From Pseudomonadota bacterium (GTDB lineage Bacteria; Cyanobacteriota; Vampirovibrionia; Obscuribacterales; Obscuribacteraceae): a stretch of DNA of 55,672 bases. The position numbers and the translations under genes are program-made. Location: assembly GCA_021325555.1 (NCBI GenBank), contig JAJPGY010000027.1, positions 1 through 55,672 on the forward strand, written 5' to 3'. Positions 35,663 through 43,826 of this stretch are shown here, one piece after another (the first letter of the stretch is position 1; every line of letters starts with the position of its first letter). The notes under the pieces are model-generated. The model worked only from the letters and a program-made list of their open reading frames with translations, did not search any database and was not told the origin of the DNA.

Positions 35663-36751
35663 CTAGGCGTGCACCGCCTGTGGTGCGCTGATGCTGATGC
35701 CTCGCGCGGCCAGATCGTCAATGATCGTGCGGGTCAACTGAGGACTGGCACCCAGTCGCTCCGGCGCATGCACGCCGGGATCGGTGAATTGCTTGCGCGC
35801 CAGAAGCATGGCCACGGCGGCGGTCGTGTAGCCGGTCGTGCGGCTCATGGCCGATTGTCCTTCCCTGCGGCGGTCGATCAGGCGCCAGGTTCGGCGCTCT
35901 TTGCCCCGCGCGGCCTCGACGACCATGATAAGAACATCCGGGTGCTGCTCGGCGGGGTAGCGGTCGACCAGCACCCTTCCGAGCTGGTGGCTCGCCTCGT
36001 CATGATGGAAAACGCCGAGCTTCCAGAGCGTTCTCATCGTCTCCAGATGGCCCGGCCAGCGCAGCGTCAGCTCGGACATCTCGGGCACTTGCGGGAAGCT
36101 GCCCAGCAGCGAGCGCAAGCCGTCGCTCAAAAAGGCTTGCAGATCCCCGAGCTCGGCGTCGGCGAAGCTCTCGAACTCCGCTTCCATAGGGGCCGGCGCG
36201 ACGCCCCTGCCGCCGACGCGGGCGCGAGCCGGGCGCACGTATTCGGCGATCAGGTCGTGAGGGTTGAAATAAATCGCATGGCGGAAAGCCGGCGGCGGGT
36301 CTTGCGGGATGCCGCCCACCCAGATCCTTGCCGAATCGAGCGCGCCGAGCTCCCGGTGCGCGGCGGCAACCAGAATGTGACTGAGCCCAGGGGCGATGCC
36401 GCAATCGACGACGCAGCAGGCGCCGCTTGACCGGGCGGAGGCATCTAGGTCGAGCGGCGGATCCGGGGTGAAGCTGACATCGGCGACCGGAATGCCGGAC
36501 TTGATGAGGTTGGCCAGCGCCGCTCGGGCGATCGAGCTGGGAACGGCAAGGACGGCCGCGTCGGTCCCTGCCATCAGCGATCTCACCTGCGATTCGTCCA
36601 GCACGTCGGCGCTGGCGAACTTCACGCCTTCGGGCAGTCCTGCCGGCTCTCGCAGGTCGGCGACGGTTACTTCCGGACTTTCCTCTCGCTCGCGCAGGTT
36701 CTTCGCGATCACGCGGCCCTGCATTCCCCCGCCGACAACGACAATTTTCAT
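35663..36751 (-). CDS. saccharopine dehydrogenase family protein
   Basis: 362 residues. The N-terminal Rossmann motif VVVGGGMQGRVIAKNL is followed by VTVADLREPAGLPEGV, VLAVPSSIARAALANLIK, VDCGIAPGLSHILVAA and FNPHDLIAEYV, the pattern of the Lys9/saccharopine dehydrogenase-like group. Related enzymes act in lysine or carboxynorspermidine metabolism; the substrate here is unknown. The protein-like part starts at ATG 36751, with GAGG about 7 nt upstream; the longer frame before it is spurious. It is divergent from the HIT gene. Confidence 0.86.
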   Translation of the reverse strand: MKIVVVGGGMQGRVIAKNLREREESPEVTVADLREPAGLPEGVKFASADVLDESQVRSLMAGTDAAVLAVPSSIARAALANLIKSGIPVADVSFTPDPPLDLDASARSSGACCVVDCGIAPGLSHILVAAAHRELGALDSARIWVGGIPQDPPPAFRHAIYFNPHDLIAEYVRPARARVGGRGVAPAPMEAEFESFADAELGDLQAFLSDGLRSLLGSFPQVPEMSELTLRWPGHLETMRTLWKLGVFHHDEASHQLGRVLVDRYPAEQHPDVLIMVVEAARGKERRTWRLIDRRREGQSAMSRTTGYTTAAVAMLLARKQFTDPGVHAPERLGASPQLTRTIIDDLAARGISISAPQAVHA

Positions 36752-36856
36752 CGAACCACCTCGCAAATCGCGCTTCCGCCAATTATAAGGCCGGGAGGTG
36801 GTAAGCTGTCTGTTCCGGCGTCGTTGGAGATCCGCCGGCGTCCTGCGGAGCGAGCA

Positions 36857-37336
36857 ATGGACCACATCTGGAGCCCCTGGCGCTATCAGTACGTCTCCGC
36901 GATCGCCCAGCAGCCCGGCTGCGTCTTCTGCCGGATGCTGGCGGAGGACGACGACGAGAAGAATTTCATCGTCCATCGCGGCAAGCTCAATTTTGTCGTT
37001 CTGAATATTTTCCCTTACACAAGCGGACATTTGATGGTTGTTCCGTACGAGCACCAGGGCGAGCTTGGCGGGCTCGATCAGGCGGCAGGCTCGGAGATGC
37101 TGGAGCTGGCGAGACGATGCGAGCGGGCGATCACCCAGGAGTACAGGCCCGACGGCTTCAACGTCGGCTTCAATCTGGGGAAGTGCGCCGGCGCCGGCGT
37201 CGCCGAGCACCTGCACCTGCACGTTGTTCCCCGCTGGTGCGGCGACGCCAATTTCGTATCCGTGATTGGCGAGACGCGCAACCTGCCGGAAGCTCTCGAG
37301 ACCACCTTCAGCCGGCTGCGCAAACATCTTCATTAA
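36857..37336 (+). CDS. HIT-family nucleotide hydrolase/transferase
   Basis: 159 residues. Near the N-terminus WSPWRYQYV and CVFCRML recall the Ap4A-phosphorylase-like HIT branch. The catalytic HIT triad is HLHLHVVPRW (HxHxHxx) towards the C-terminus, with NVGFNLGKCAGAGV before it. It likely acts on dinucleoside polyphosphates or related nucleotides. ATG 36857 has GGAG 6 nt upstream, so I reject the longer frame from 36824. It is 105 nt from the divergent saccharopine-like gene. Confidence 0.93.
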   Translation: MDHIWSPWRYQYVSAIAQQPGCVFCRMLAEDDDEKNFIVHRGKLNFVVLNIFPYTSGHLMVVPYEHQGELGGLDQAAGSEMLELARRCERAITQEYRPDGFNVGFNLGKCAGAGVAEHLHLHVVPRWCGDANFVSVIGETRNLPEALETTFSRLRKHLH

Positions 37337-37504
37337 ACGCGCCCGGGCAGACACCGCTGCCCAAAGCCTGGGCGGGCTGTTCAAGCGCGGCCTGGAGAAT
37401 CTAATCGAACAGCGCGTCTCGCCGCAGACGCCCGCCATTACGGGTCAGTGAGCTTGCGCACCGGCCGACGGCAGCCCGGCGCCGACGGGGCAGCAAGTAA
37501 CCTT

Positions 37505-37621
37505 TCAGTCGCGTGGCACTTCGTCTTCGATGTAGCCGCCCAGATGAAAGCGGTCGTTCAATAACGTGGCCACGATGGTTGTCATGAGGATGATCGAAAA
37601 ATCCAATAGCAGTGCCGGCAT
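37505..37621 (-). CDS. 38-residue single-pass membrane peptide
   Basis: ATG 37621 with a Shine-Dalgarno GGTGGAG at 5 nt opens a frame of 38 residues: a hydrophobic helix (LLLDFSIILMTTIVATLL) followed by a polar acidic tail (NDRFHLGGYIEDEVPRD). This is a typical small membrane-protein plan. It resembles no named family for me (KdpF, CydX and MetS were considered). It stands alone, with another tiny peptide 93 nt upstream on the same strand. Confidence 0.5.
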   Translation of the reverse strand: MPALLLDFSIILMTTIVATLLNDRFHLGGYIEDEVPRD

Positions 37622-37714
37622 ATGGGCTCCACCAAAGAGATATATCAATCATACTTGAATACCGGTTTCCGGAATGTATTGCAGCGTACAATTAACTTGA
37701 ATTCTTCATTAAGC

Positions 37715-37783
37715 TCAGACGAGGAATTTCGCCACCACGGTCGCGGAAAGCACAACTGAAAAGCCAAGAAAAATCCCTAACAT
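37715..37783 (-). CDS. 22-residue hydrophobic membrane peptide
   Basis: ATG 37783 is preceded by an unusually strong GGGGAGGAG, 2-4 nt away, and opens a 22-residue frame that is almost entirely hydrophobic (LGIFLGFSVVLSATVVAKFL). This is a single membrane helix. Small subunits of transport or respiratory complexes look like this; nothing places it in one. It is in tandem with the 38-residue peptide. Confidence 0.45.
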   Translation of the reverse strand: MLGIFLGFSVVLSATVVAKFLV

Positions 37784-37900
37784 AACTCCTCCCCGGTAAA
37801 TTCATCGCGGTCACAAATACCTGACCGATAGGCAGACGGAATTAGGAGGAAGCCGGTTCCCATGCCGCTCTTCTTGACATCGACCGTGGATGGGACTCGC

Positions 37901-38512
37901 TCAGCCGCGCCGCATCTGGTGATTTTTCTTCGAGGCTGCTCGCTGACCGCCCATGGTGAGGGCCCAGTTGATGCGGTAGGTGCCGTCGTCTTGCTCTACC
38001 CAGATCAGCGGCCGCACCGGGGTGTTGCGGATGTGGTGGTAGAGCAGGCCGGCCCGCTCGTAGAAGCCCCGCGTGTGAAACGTATTGGGAAAGCCAAGCT
38101 TGACCACGTCGACGTGGTGACACAGCTCGTGGCAAAGGGTGCTCAAGAGCGTGCCGTAGGACGTGACCTTCTGGAGCAAGGCGGTCCGCATCCACAGGCG
38201 GATCTGGCTGGTCTGGAAATTGTAATCGCCGAACTTCTCGTACACGCAGACGCCACCAGAGACGCGGTGCGGCCGAACGCCAAGCACCGTCACCGGTGGC
38301 ACCGCGATTGCGAACTCCTCCGCGATGATTCCCGCGATGTCATTGCAAATGCGCTGCACCGATTGGCGATCTTCCGAGGCTAAAGCCTCCTCCAGGAGCC
38401 CGGCGCGCCCGCGCAAAATTTCGGCGGGCGGCAGTTGAAGGGTGCGCAAAGCGTCGCTCCGGAGATACTCCTGTTTTCGGACTTTCGGTCTGGGTATGGA
38501 GTCGGTATTCAT
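37901..38512 (-). CDS. putative zinc metallopeptidase with HExxH motif
   Basis: 203 residues, no signal peptide. A central HELCHHVD (HExxH) near residue 135 is followed by LGFPNTFHTRGFYERAGLLYHH, where a third ligand could be among the Glu/His residues. N-terminal 90 residues are helical (LPPAEILRGRAGLLEEAL), and a beta patch VPPVTVLGVRPHRVSGGVCVYEKFGDYNF precedes the helix. The pattern recalls SprT/WSS or zincin-like proteins. The start is uncertain because neither ATG 38512 nor 38563 has a clear Shine-Dalgarno. It is divergent from the small TPR gene. Confidence 0.7.
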   Translation of the reverse strand: MNTDSIPRPKVRKQEYLRSDALRTLQLPPAEILRGRAGLLEEALASEDRQSVQRICNDIAGIIAEEFAIAVPPVTVLGVRPHRVSGGVCVYEKFGDYNFQTSQIRLWMRTALLQKVTSYGTLLSTLCHELCHHVDVVKLGFPNTFHTRGFYERAGLLYHHIRNTPVRPLIWVEQDDGTYRINWALTMGGQRAASKKNHQMRRG

Positions 38513-38759
38513 CGCATAAAGTAGGCATATGCTGTTGGGCGGGCGGCTTTCGCCGCTGCTCATTTATTCTGCCAGATCCCCGCAGACTGATAAAGGCCGG
38601 CAGGGCGTTCGCCGGCCCGACCATGAGCGCCTGTCTTTCGGATCAGACAAACGGCGGCGCCATGCGGCGCAACAACATCCCTCGTTTGCATATTTTTTGC
38701 ACATTGCGGTGCTATAAGAGCATGTGGGGGACGGGAAGAACACCGTCCGAGCCGGCATC

Positions 38760-39158
38760 ATGGGTTTGCAAGCAAGAGCAATCGACGAAATCATCTGCCT
38801 GGCCAGGATCTACCGCAAGCGAGGTCTCTTCGACCTGGCGATACGAGTTCTTCAGGGTGCTATAGCCGGGTCGGCGGAAGAAGATCTGGACCTGGCCCTG
38901 TGTTTTTACAATCTTGCGGCGGCTTATGAGGACGAGGGCAATTACTTTGCCGCCCAGACGTTTTACAAGGATGCGGTGGCCGTCTGGGAGAAGCTCAACC
39001 CCGCCGACTCATTGAGCGCGCTGTGGTATTCCGACGCCCTCAAGAAGTTGCAAGAGCTTTCGGACCGGACCGGCGGGGGCGGTGAGGCGCCGGGATCGTC
39101 GCCTGACCCTCTAGCCCGACAGCTTTTGCCGAATCCTGCGCAATGCGCCGTCGAGTAA
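38760..39158 (+). CDS. small TPR-like protein
   Basis: About 132 residues. Two or three TPR-like helical pairs (IICLARIYRKRGLFDLAIRV, LALCFYNLAAAYEDEGNYFA) and a C-terminal disordered Gly/Pro tail. Likely a protein-protein adaptor. The start is uncertain: ATG 38760 has a poor Shine-Dalgarno, and a GTG at 38724 in the same frame is possible. The last 48 nt overlap the convergent methyltransferase gene. Confidence 0.6.
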   Translation: MGLQARAIDEIICLARIYRKRGLFDLAIRVLQGAIAGSAEEDLDLALCFYNLAAAYEDEGNYFAAQTFYKDAVAVWEKLNPADSLSALWYSDALKKLQELSDRTGGGGEAPGSSPDPLARQLLPNPAQCAVE

Positions 39159-39836
39159 ATCCGCCTCGCGCGCCGTCGGCAGTGCTCTTTGATAGAATTC
39201 CCGCAGCTCGGCCAGAACGGAGGCGCGATTGAACTTGCGGGAGAAGCCAGCCGCGTCCAGGATCTGGTCAAGCATTGTGAAGAGCCGGTCATCGTTTTCC
39301 CCGCTGCTGTACCTCTCCGCCGGCGGCGGGTTGGTCGACGGGGGGCGGGTCAGCTCGTAGGCGACGATCGCCACCGCCTGGGCGACGTTGAGCGCCGGGA
39401 AATCGGCCGCGGTCGGGATGGTGATCACGTGGTGACAGCGGTCAAGCTCGGCGCGGGACAGGCCGTCTCTTTCATCTCCGAAGAGGACGCCCACCTTGTT
39501 GATCATGGCGGCGCTGACAATTCGCTCCGAAATGCCTGGCAGGGCGACCGGCGCGTTTTCTCTCTGGCGGCCGGAGGTGGTGCCCACCGCGAGGTTGATG
39601 TCCTTCAGGGCATCGCTGACGGTATCAAACAGTCGAGCCTGTTTTAAAACGTCAAAGGCGCCGACGGACATGCGGCGGGCTTCCGAGTCCCTGTAATTGC
39701 GAGGGGGTTGGACAAGACGCAGATTGCTGAAACCGAAGTTTTTCAAGGCGCGCGCCGCCGAGCCCATGTTTCCGAGAAACACGGGGCGGACCAGGATAAA
39801 GACGATGTTGTCGCGCACGGGGTGAGAATAGTGCAT
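39111..39836 (-). CDS. TrmJ-type RNA 2'-O-methyltransferase (SPOUT)
   Basis: 241 residues. The SPOUT fold shows IVFILVRPVFLGNMGSAARALKN near the N-terminus, LAVGTTSGR, LFGDERDGLSRAEL and IPTAADFPALNVAQAVAIVAYEL with the trefoil-knot SAM site. The C-terminal helical region (REFYQRALPT) resembles the TrmJ extension. It would 2'-O-methylate position 32 of tRNA, by analogy. It overlaps the small TPR gene in a convergent orientation. Confidence 0.88.
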   Translation of the reverse strand: MHYSHPVRDNIVFILVRPVFLGNMGSAARALKNFGFSNLRLVQPPRNYRDSEARRMSVGAFDVLKQARLFDTVSDALKDINLAVGTTSGRQRENAPVALPGISERIVSAAMINKVGVLFGDERDGLSRAELDRCHHVITIPTAADFPALNVAQAVAIVAYELTRPPSTNPPPAERYSSGENDDRLFTMLDQILDAAGFSRKFNRASVLAELREFYQRALPTAREADLLDGALRRIRQKLSG

Positions 39837-39866
39837 CTTGCGGGGACGGGCCGCGGCCCGCAGCCT

Positions 39867-41063
39867 CTAACTCGGTTGTGGCGGCTGCTGCCGTCCCGGG
39901 GACTGCTGCAGGCGAACCAGCAGCATCTGCTGCGTCTTGTCCTTGCCGAAGTGAACCAGGATCGGGCTCTGCGGCTCCATCAGGTTGGCGACCCCGGTGT
40001 CGTAGACGACGTTCTTCGCGCCGTCTATCGTCCAGCAAGCGCGCATCGCTTTCTTGTCGATGGTGCCGCTTATCGGCTTGGTCTCCTCGGTCAGGGCGTT
40101 GTAATAGTTGCCGCGGATGACGCCGTCCTTGTTCACGGCAATCTGGAACATGGTGGTCGAATCCGTCTGCCCTTGCTGCACCAGCGAGAAGACGCCGAAC
40201 GGCTTCCACTCGTCCGGATTGGCTCTGGAATCCTGCCCCGCCGGCGGTGGGGGAGCGGCCCAGGCGACGTTGCAGGCCTGATCGTAGTAGCCGCCTGCGG
40301 TGGCGACCGGCTGCGAGCCATAGTAGACGTTGTCGCCTTGATAGGTGACGTTGGTGCCGTAATCATATTCTACGGGCGGATTGACGACGGTGGTCGTGTT
40401 GTTACCGCCGCCGCCGCTCGCCAGCGCGCCCATGCCCATGCCCATCATCATTCCGGTGGTCATGCCGAGAAAGGGGGCCATGACGGCCCAGCTCGTCGGC
40501 TCATAGCAGTAGCCGGCAGGCCATCCGCCGTACCAGGCGCCGGGGTGCTCTCCCCACCAGTGACCGTCGAAGGCGCCCCAGTGATTGAAGTTGTTGCGCA
40601 CCAGGTTGCCGTTGTTGACCAGGGTATTACGGTCGAAGTTGTAGGTGTTGTTTCCGATGTGCGTGTAGCGATCGAAGCTGCCTTGATTGGCCAGGCGGCC
40701 GAAGCCGCCATCGGTTGCGATCGGCTGATCGCGCCAGCCGGCCCGACTTGCCTGCGGGCGGTCTTGCCAGTCGCGGAGCCCGCCCTGGTCGAACCGGCCT
40801 GCCGTCCCCCTGTCGCCCCAGCCGGCGGCCCGGTCGCCGAACTCATCGCCGCGGTCGAAGCGCGATGCGCCCCAGTCGCCGTGGGAGAGGCTCCGACCGG
40901 CAAAGGATCGATCGCCTCCCCAATTGCCGAAGGAGCGCCCGCCGAAATCGCCGCCCATTCTGCCGCCCCCGACGCCGCGCGCGCAGGCCGCCGAGCCCGT
41001 GCCCAGAACGGAGATGAGAGCGAGTGCCGCGCCGCGTGCAAAAAGTCTGGTTGTATCGAGCAT
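39867..41063 (-). CDS. secreted Gly/Asn-rich protein with conserved C-terminal domain
   Basis: 398 residues. A signal peptide (RGAALALISVLGTGSAACA) leads to a long low-complexity region full of Gly, Asp, Arg, Asn and Trp (GGDFGGRSFGNWGGDRSF) and a Met/Gly-rich hydrophobic stretch (MMMGMGMGALAS). The C-terminal ~130 residues are ordered: KPFGVFSLVQQGQ, MFQIAVNKDGVIRGNYYN, then SGTIDKKAMRACWTI, YDTGVANLMEPQSPILVHFG. This layout is known to me from mu-protocadherin-like proteins of Planctomycetes. It follows the SnoaL-like gene by 15 nt. Confidence 0.72.
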   Translation of the reverse strand: MLDTTRLFARGAALALISVLGTGSAACARGVGGGRMGGDFGGRSFGNWGGDRSFAGRSLSHGDWGASRFDRGDEFGDRAAGWGDRGTAGRFDQGGLRDWQDRPQASRAGWRDQPIATDGGFGRLANQGSFDRYTHIGNNTYNFDRNTLVNNGNLVRNNFNHWGAFDGHWWGEHPGAWYGGWPAGYCYEPTSWAVMAPFLGMTTGMMMGMGMGALASGGGGNNTTTVVNPPVEYDYGTNVTYQGDNVYYGSQPVATAGGYYDQACNVAWAAPPPPAGQDSRANPDEWKPFGVFSLVQQGQTDSTTMFQIAVNKDGVIRGNYYNALTEETKPISGTIDKKAMRACWTIDGAKNVVYDTGVANLMEPQSPILVHFGKDKTQQMLLVRLQQSPGRQQPPQPS

Positions 41064-41078
41064 AAGACCCCCTGGTGC

Positions 41079-42020
41079 TTATTTGTCGGATGTGTCGCGG
41101 ACGATGGTTATCTCGCTGGAGTCCGGCAACGGCGTGCCGTCGAGGGTGCGGTTGACGGACTGCCAGGCAAACGTGTTCTTATCGATCGGGCGCAGCAGGT
41201 AATCTGCGGTCGCCCTGCTGCCGTCCGGTTGAACGTCCCAGGCCCTCAGCATCCATGTCTGCCCGTTGCGGCTCCAGGTGGCGTGCCCGAAACCGCCGCC
41301 GGCCCCGTAGCTGGAGGAGAAGATCTGCTTGTTCTCCGGATCCCAGCCGATGATCTGCGCGTCGGACATTTTGCCTTCCGGGGTTCCCTCCGGGTGATAA
41401 GCGCAGAACAGGAAGTGGCCGCCCGCTACCCAGCGCGCGCTCAGGTGCACCTTGTCCGCGCCTCTGGTAGCAGTCCAGTTGCCGACCAGCCAGGCGAGAT
41501 CCTTGAGATACTCGCTGGTGGAAGACGGGGTGTAGGCGGTCTCGGTGACGCTGTCCATGCGCCACTGCCCCCTGTCTTTCAGGTGGACGACCGTGTATCT
41601 GCTGGCCACGCTCGGGGACGGGGCCCGCAGCAGCCGCCCCACGCCCTCTTCGATAGCCACATTTGGCGCAGGGAAACGGATCGACTCGATTGTTACCTGC
41701 AATGGCTGGCCGCCGTTGACGGCGAAAAAGTCCGTGAAAAACTTTTGAATCGCCCCGCGCCCGCGCACCGCGACGCCATCCTCGCCGATGTAGGTGCCAT
41801 CGGCCGTCCACATGCCGGCGATTGCCGCCGCATCGCCGGCCGCAAACGCCTTTACGTACTGATCGGCCTGCGCTCGCAGAGACTTGTCGTCGTCCGCGTA
41901 TCTGACCTCGGCAGGCGCTGGCGCCTGCGCGCCGGCTGCCGGCTGCGCGAACGCGGTCGCCGCCAGCAACACAACGGCTGCCAGCACGCCGGTAATGCCG
42001 TCTCTTCCCGCGGTTGTCAT
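41079..42020 (-). CDS. secreted SgcJ/EcaC-type SnoaL-like protein
   Basis: 313 residues. A signal peptide (VLAAVVLLAATAFAQ, ending AxA-like) is followed by a SnoaL/NTF2-fold domain at about 50-165 (ADQYVKAFAAGDAAAIAGMW, DGTYIGEDG, VRGRGAIQKFFTDFF). The C-terminal half (about 180-313) is a beta-rich domain around WLVGNWTATRGADKV, HEGTPEGK-like loop, IIGWDPENKQIF. Related secreted proteins are annotated as SgcJ/EcaC family. GGAAGG 7 nt before ATG 42020. It precedes the Gly-rich gene, and they probably form an operon. Confidence 0.8.
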   Translation of the reverse strand: MTTAGRDGITGVLAAVVLLAATAFAQPAAGAQAPAPAEVRYADDDKSLRAQADQYVKAFAAGDAAAIAGMWTADGTYIGEDGVAVRGRGAIQKFFTDFFAVNGGQPLQVTIESIRFPAPNVAIEEGVGRLLRAPSPSVASRYTVVHLKDRGQWRMDSVTETAYTPSSTSEYLKDLAWLVGNWTATRGADKVHLSARWVAGGHFLFCAYHPEGTPEGKMSDAQIIGWDPENKQIFSSSYGAGGGFGHATWSRNGQTWMLRAWDVQPDGSRATADYLLRPIDKNTFAWQSVNRTLDGTPLPDSSEITIVRDTSDK

Positions 42021-42085
42021 GTGCTGCCCTTCCTCCACTGTGTCATTCCGGAATTCCTATGTACCCGGCAATTGCTCATGGCAAC

Positions 42086-42376
42086 TCAAAGACAAGGCGA
42101 TCGCACACAAATTTTCATTGAGCCGCTGTCAAACCGCGCGGAGTCAGTGCCCGTCCGCTCGAATGGTTCCAAATAGAATTCTTCCGCCACGCAGATGAGC
42201 GCGGCCGCCAGCGGCGCGCTCATGATCGCGGCGACGATTCCCATCAGCGAGGCTGCCGTCGGGATTGCCAGCAAGACGATCAGGGGATGCAACTGCACCT
42301 GCCGCCCGACAAGACGCGGACACATGAGAGTGCTCTCGGCCCACTCGAACACGAGCCCCAGCAGACCGGCGGTCAT
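42086..42376 (-). pseudogene. remnant of an AI-2E/PerM-family transporter
   Basis: A frame of about 96 residues whose first two-thirds match the C-terminal end of AI-2E/PerM transporters: CPRLVGRQVQLHPLIVLLAI, then SLMGIVAAIMSAPLAAALI and EEFYLEP. Only the last two helices are present and no upstream part exists: the next gene ends 45 nt away at 42422. It is thus a 3' remnant, still open from an ATG at 42376. The final 25 residues are non-homologous. Confidence 0.6.
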
Positions 42377-42421
42377 ATTTCCGCTCGGTGACGACCGGCT
42401 TCCAGGGCCGGTTTGACATTG

Positions 42422-43066
42422 CTATCTCCCGTTGTCGGCGCTCCTGGCATTACCGTCGTTGCCGTCGACCTCTTGATACTCGATGTCGCCAAATACGATG
42501 TAGCTCTTGTGCTTGCCTCCTTTTGAGATGGCGACGTTGGTGGCCACCCAGGTGCGTTTCGAGTCGGCGGGAAAGGTGAGGACGTCGTTGCCGTCGAGCT
42601 TGTAGAAGGCGTCGCGCACGAGACGGTCGTACCACAACATGCCCGATGATTTGAGCACCTTCACGTCCCGGACGTGCTTGTCGGACGTTATTTCGAAATG
42701 AAGCCATGTCGTCGTGCCGGCCGGAACGTTGAGCGCTTCCGCGAAGCTGTTGAAAATGTGAGGGAGCACGGCCTGAGCCACCTTGTTGTGCCAGTCGTCC
42801 CATTCTATAGCCAGGTCCTTCTCCACCACGCCGCCGACGAACCTGACTGGGCGGTCGGGTGTCTTAGCCTCCGGCTGACCCCGGCTGCCGGGTGGGTTGA
42901 GATCGAGCTTCGGCTCCAGCCTGGTCAACTCCGGCTTTGCTGTGCTCCCGGCTGCAGCGGCAGGCGGCTGATTACCGGGACCTGTCGCTTGTTCCGCCTG
43001 CGCTCTTGCCGCACCGAGAGCCGCCGTCAGGGCGAACATCAACAGGTAGCAAGCATAGCGGGTCAT
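42422..43066 (-). CDS. TonB C-terminal-like secreted protein
   Basis: 214 residues. A signal peptide (YLLMFALTAALGAARAQA) is followed by a Pro/Ala-rich disordered linker and a TonB/TolA-like C-terminal domain (VAQAVLPHIFNSFAEALN, TTTWLHFEITSDKHVRDVKV, LVRDAFYKLDGNDVLTFP). There is no membrane anchor beyond the signal peptide, so it is a TonB-like domain protein without a classic TonB helix, perhaps scaffolding in the periplasm. GGAGc directly before ATG 43066 and GAG about 12 nt upstream. It is divergent from the 53-residue peptide gene. Confidence 0.7.
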   Translation of the reverse strand: MTRYACYLLMFALTAALGAARAQAEQATGPGNQPPAAAAGSTAKPELTRLEPKLDLNPPGSRGQPEAKTPDRPVRFVGGVVEKDLAIEWDDWHNKVAQAVLPHIFNSFAEALNVPAGTTTWLHFEITSDKHVRDVKVLKSSGMLWYDRLVRDAFYKLDGNDVLTFPADSKRTWVATNVAISKGGKHKSYIVFGDIEYQEVDGNDGNARSADNGR

Positions 43067-43147
43067 GCTCCGATTCTAGCTCAGGGACGCTGCCATGGCG
43101 CCGTGTGAACTATCGGTAGCGCAAGGGACCAGGGAGAGGTGGCTGGG

Positions 43148-43309
43148 ATGCGCACGGCCGCCTGGACGGCGGGGATCGTTGTCATGCTGGCGCCGGCGGG
43201 CGCCGCAAAAGAGGGGACTCCCGGGGCGCCGTCGCTTTTCCGCACTTTCCAGGAGCGGCAGTTGCGCCGATTGGGGGCGGCAACGGGCGCGGGGGCTGCG
43301 CAGAAATGA
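43148..43309 (+). CDS. 53-residue secreted peptide
   Basis: ATG 43148 has a good Shine-Dalgarno (GAGAGG, about 8 nt). The product starts with a signal peptide (MRTAAWTAGIVVMLAPAGAA) and has a short basic mature part with an amphipathic helix (FRTFQERQLRRLG). Function unknown. It lies divergent from the TonB-like gene and convergent with arsR. Confidence 0.5.
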   Translation: MRTAAWTAGIVVMLAPAGAAKEGTPGAPSLFRTFQERQLRRLGAATGAGAAQK

Positions 43310-43360
43310 TGCGTCAGGCGGGCCCGACGCCCGTGACCCGGGGGCGTATCGCAAGGATAA

Positions 43361-43699
43361 CTACTTTCCGGATAGTTCCTTCATAACCTGGCCGTAACGC
43401 CTGCCGACCGAGCCGCAGACCAGATCGCAGAGCTGGTAGATGCTGTCGTCGGCGATGCTGTAGTACATGAACAGGCCCTGGCGCCGCTTCTCCAGGATGC
43501 CCTGGTCCGTCATGATCGAGAGGTGCTTGCTGACGTTTGCCTGGCTCAAGCCGCTGAGATTGCCCAACTCCTGGACCGACCGCTCACCTTGAAAGAGGTA
43601 CTGCGGCAACTGGAGCCTGGAGGCCTCACCAAGCGCCCGGAACCGCGCGGCAATGATCTCCAGGGCTGGTCTGGATAGTGCCTTCAATTTGGGTTTCAT
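43361..43699 (-). CDS. ArsR-family transcriptional repressor
   Basis: 112 residues. Winged helix-turn-helix of ArsR/SmtB type: RFRALGEASRLQLPQYLF, ERSVQELGNLSGLSQANVSKHLSIM, then a wing EKRRQGLFMYYSI. A Cys pair near the C-terminus (LCDLVCGSV) could sense sulfur, metal or redox state. ATG 43699 has GAGG about 11 nt upstream, an imperfect distance; an in-frame GTG at 43711 is possible. It diverges from the reductase/rhodanese gene and probably represses it, and itself, through the operator at 43764-43785. Confidence 0.87.
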   Translation of the reverse strand: MKPKLKALSRPALEIIAARFRALGEASRLQLPQYLFQGERSVQELGNLSGLSQANVSKHLSIMTDQGILEKRRQGLFMYYSIADDSIYQLCDLVCGSVGRRYGQVMKELSGK

Positions 43700-43763
43700 T
43701 TTGCCGCGCACCTCAGCGACCCAACCGCCCAATTGCCGGTCTACAACTAACTGACTATTGTTT

Positions 43764-43785
43764 GAATCATTCGAAAAGATGATTC
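43764..43785. promoter_or_regulatory. probable ArsR operator
   Basis: Perfect inverted repeat GAATCAT-8 nt-ATGATTC in the AT-rich space between arsR and the reductase gene. Its TTCGAA core and position fit an ArsR-type site, presumably for the adjacent repressor. Confidence 0.65.
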
Positions 43786-43789
43786 GTGA

Positions 43790-43795
43790 TATAAT
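43790..43795 (+). promoter_or_regulatory. -10 box for the reductase/rhodanese gene
   Basis: A consensus TATAAT lies 5 nt after the operator and about 32-45 nt before the gene start, so repressor binding would block promoter access. The -35 element is not clear. Confidence 0.45.
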
Positions 43796-43826
43796 TAAAT
43801 AGTGATACAGTGGTTGCGTCGGATCA

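Noticed and set aside
36000..36782. Alternative minus-strand frame beside the saccharopine-dehydrogenase gene
   Set aside because: It lacks domain motifs; the true gene in the other frame has a Rossmann start with a Shine-Dalgarno at 36751.
39708..42176. Long open plus-strand frame of about 820 codons
   Set aside because: It runs antisense to three minus-strand genes with signal peptides and known folds; its translation is rich in Ala, Val and Arg without motifs.
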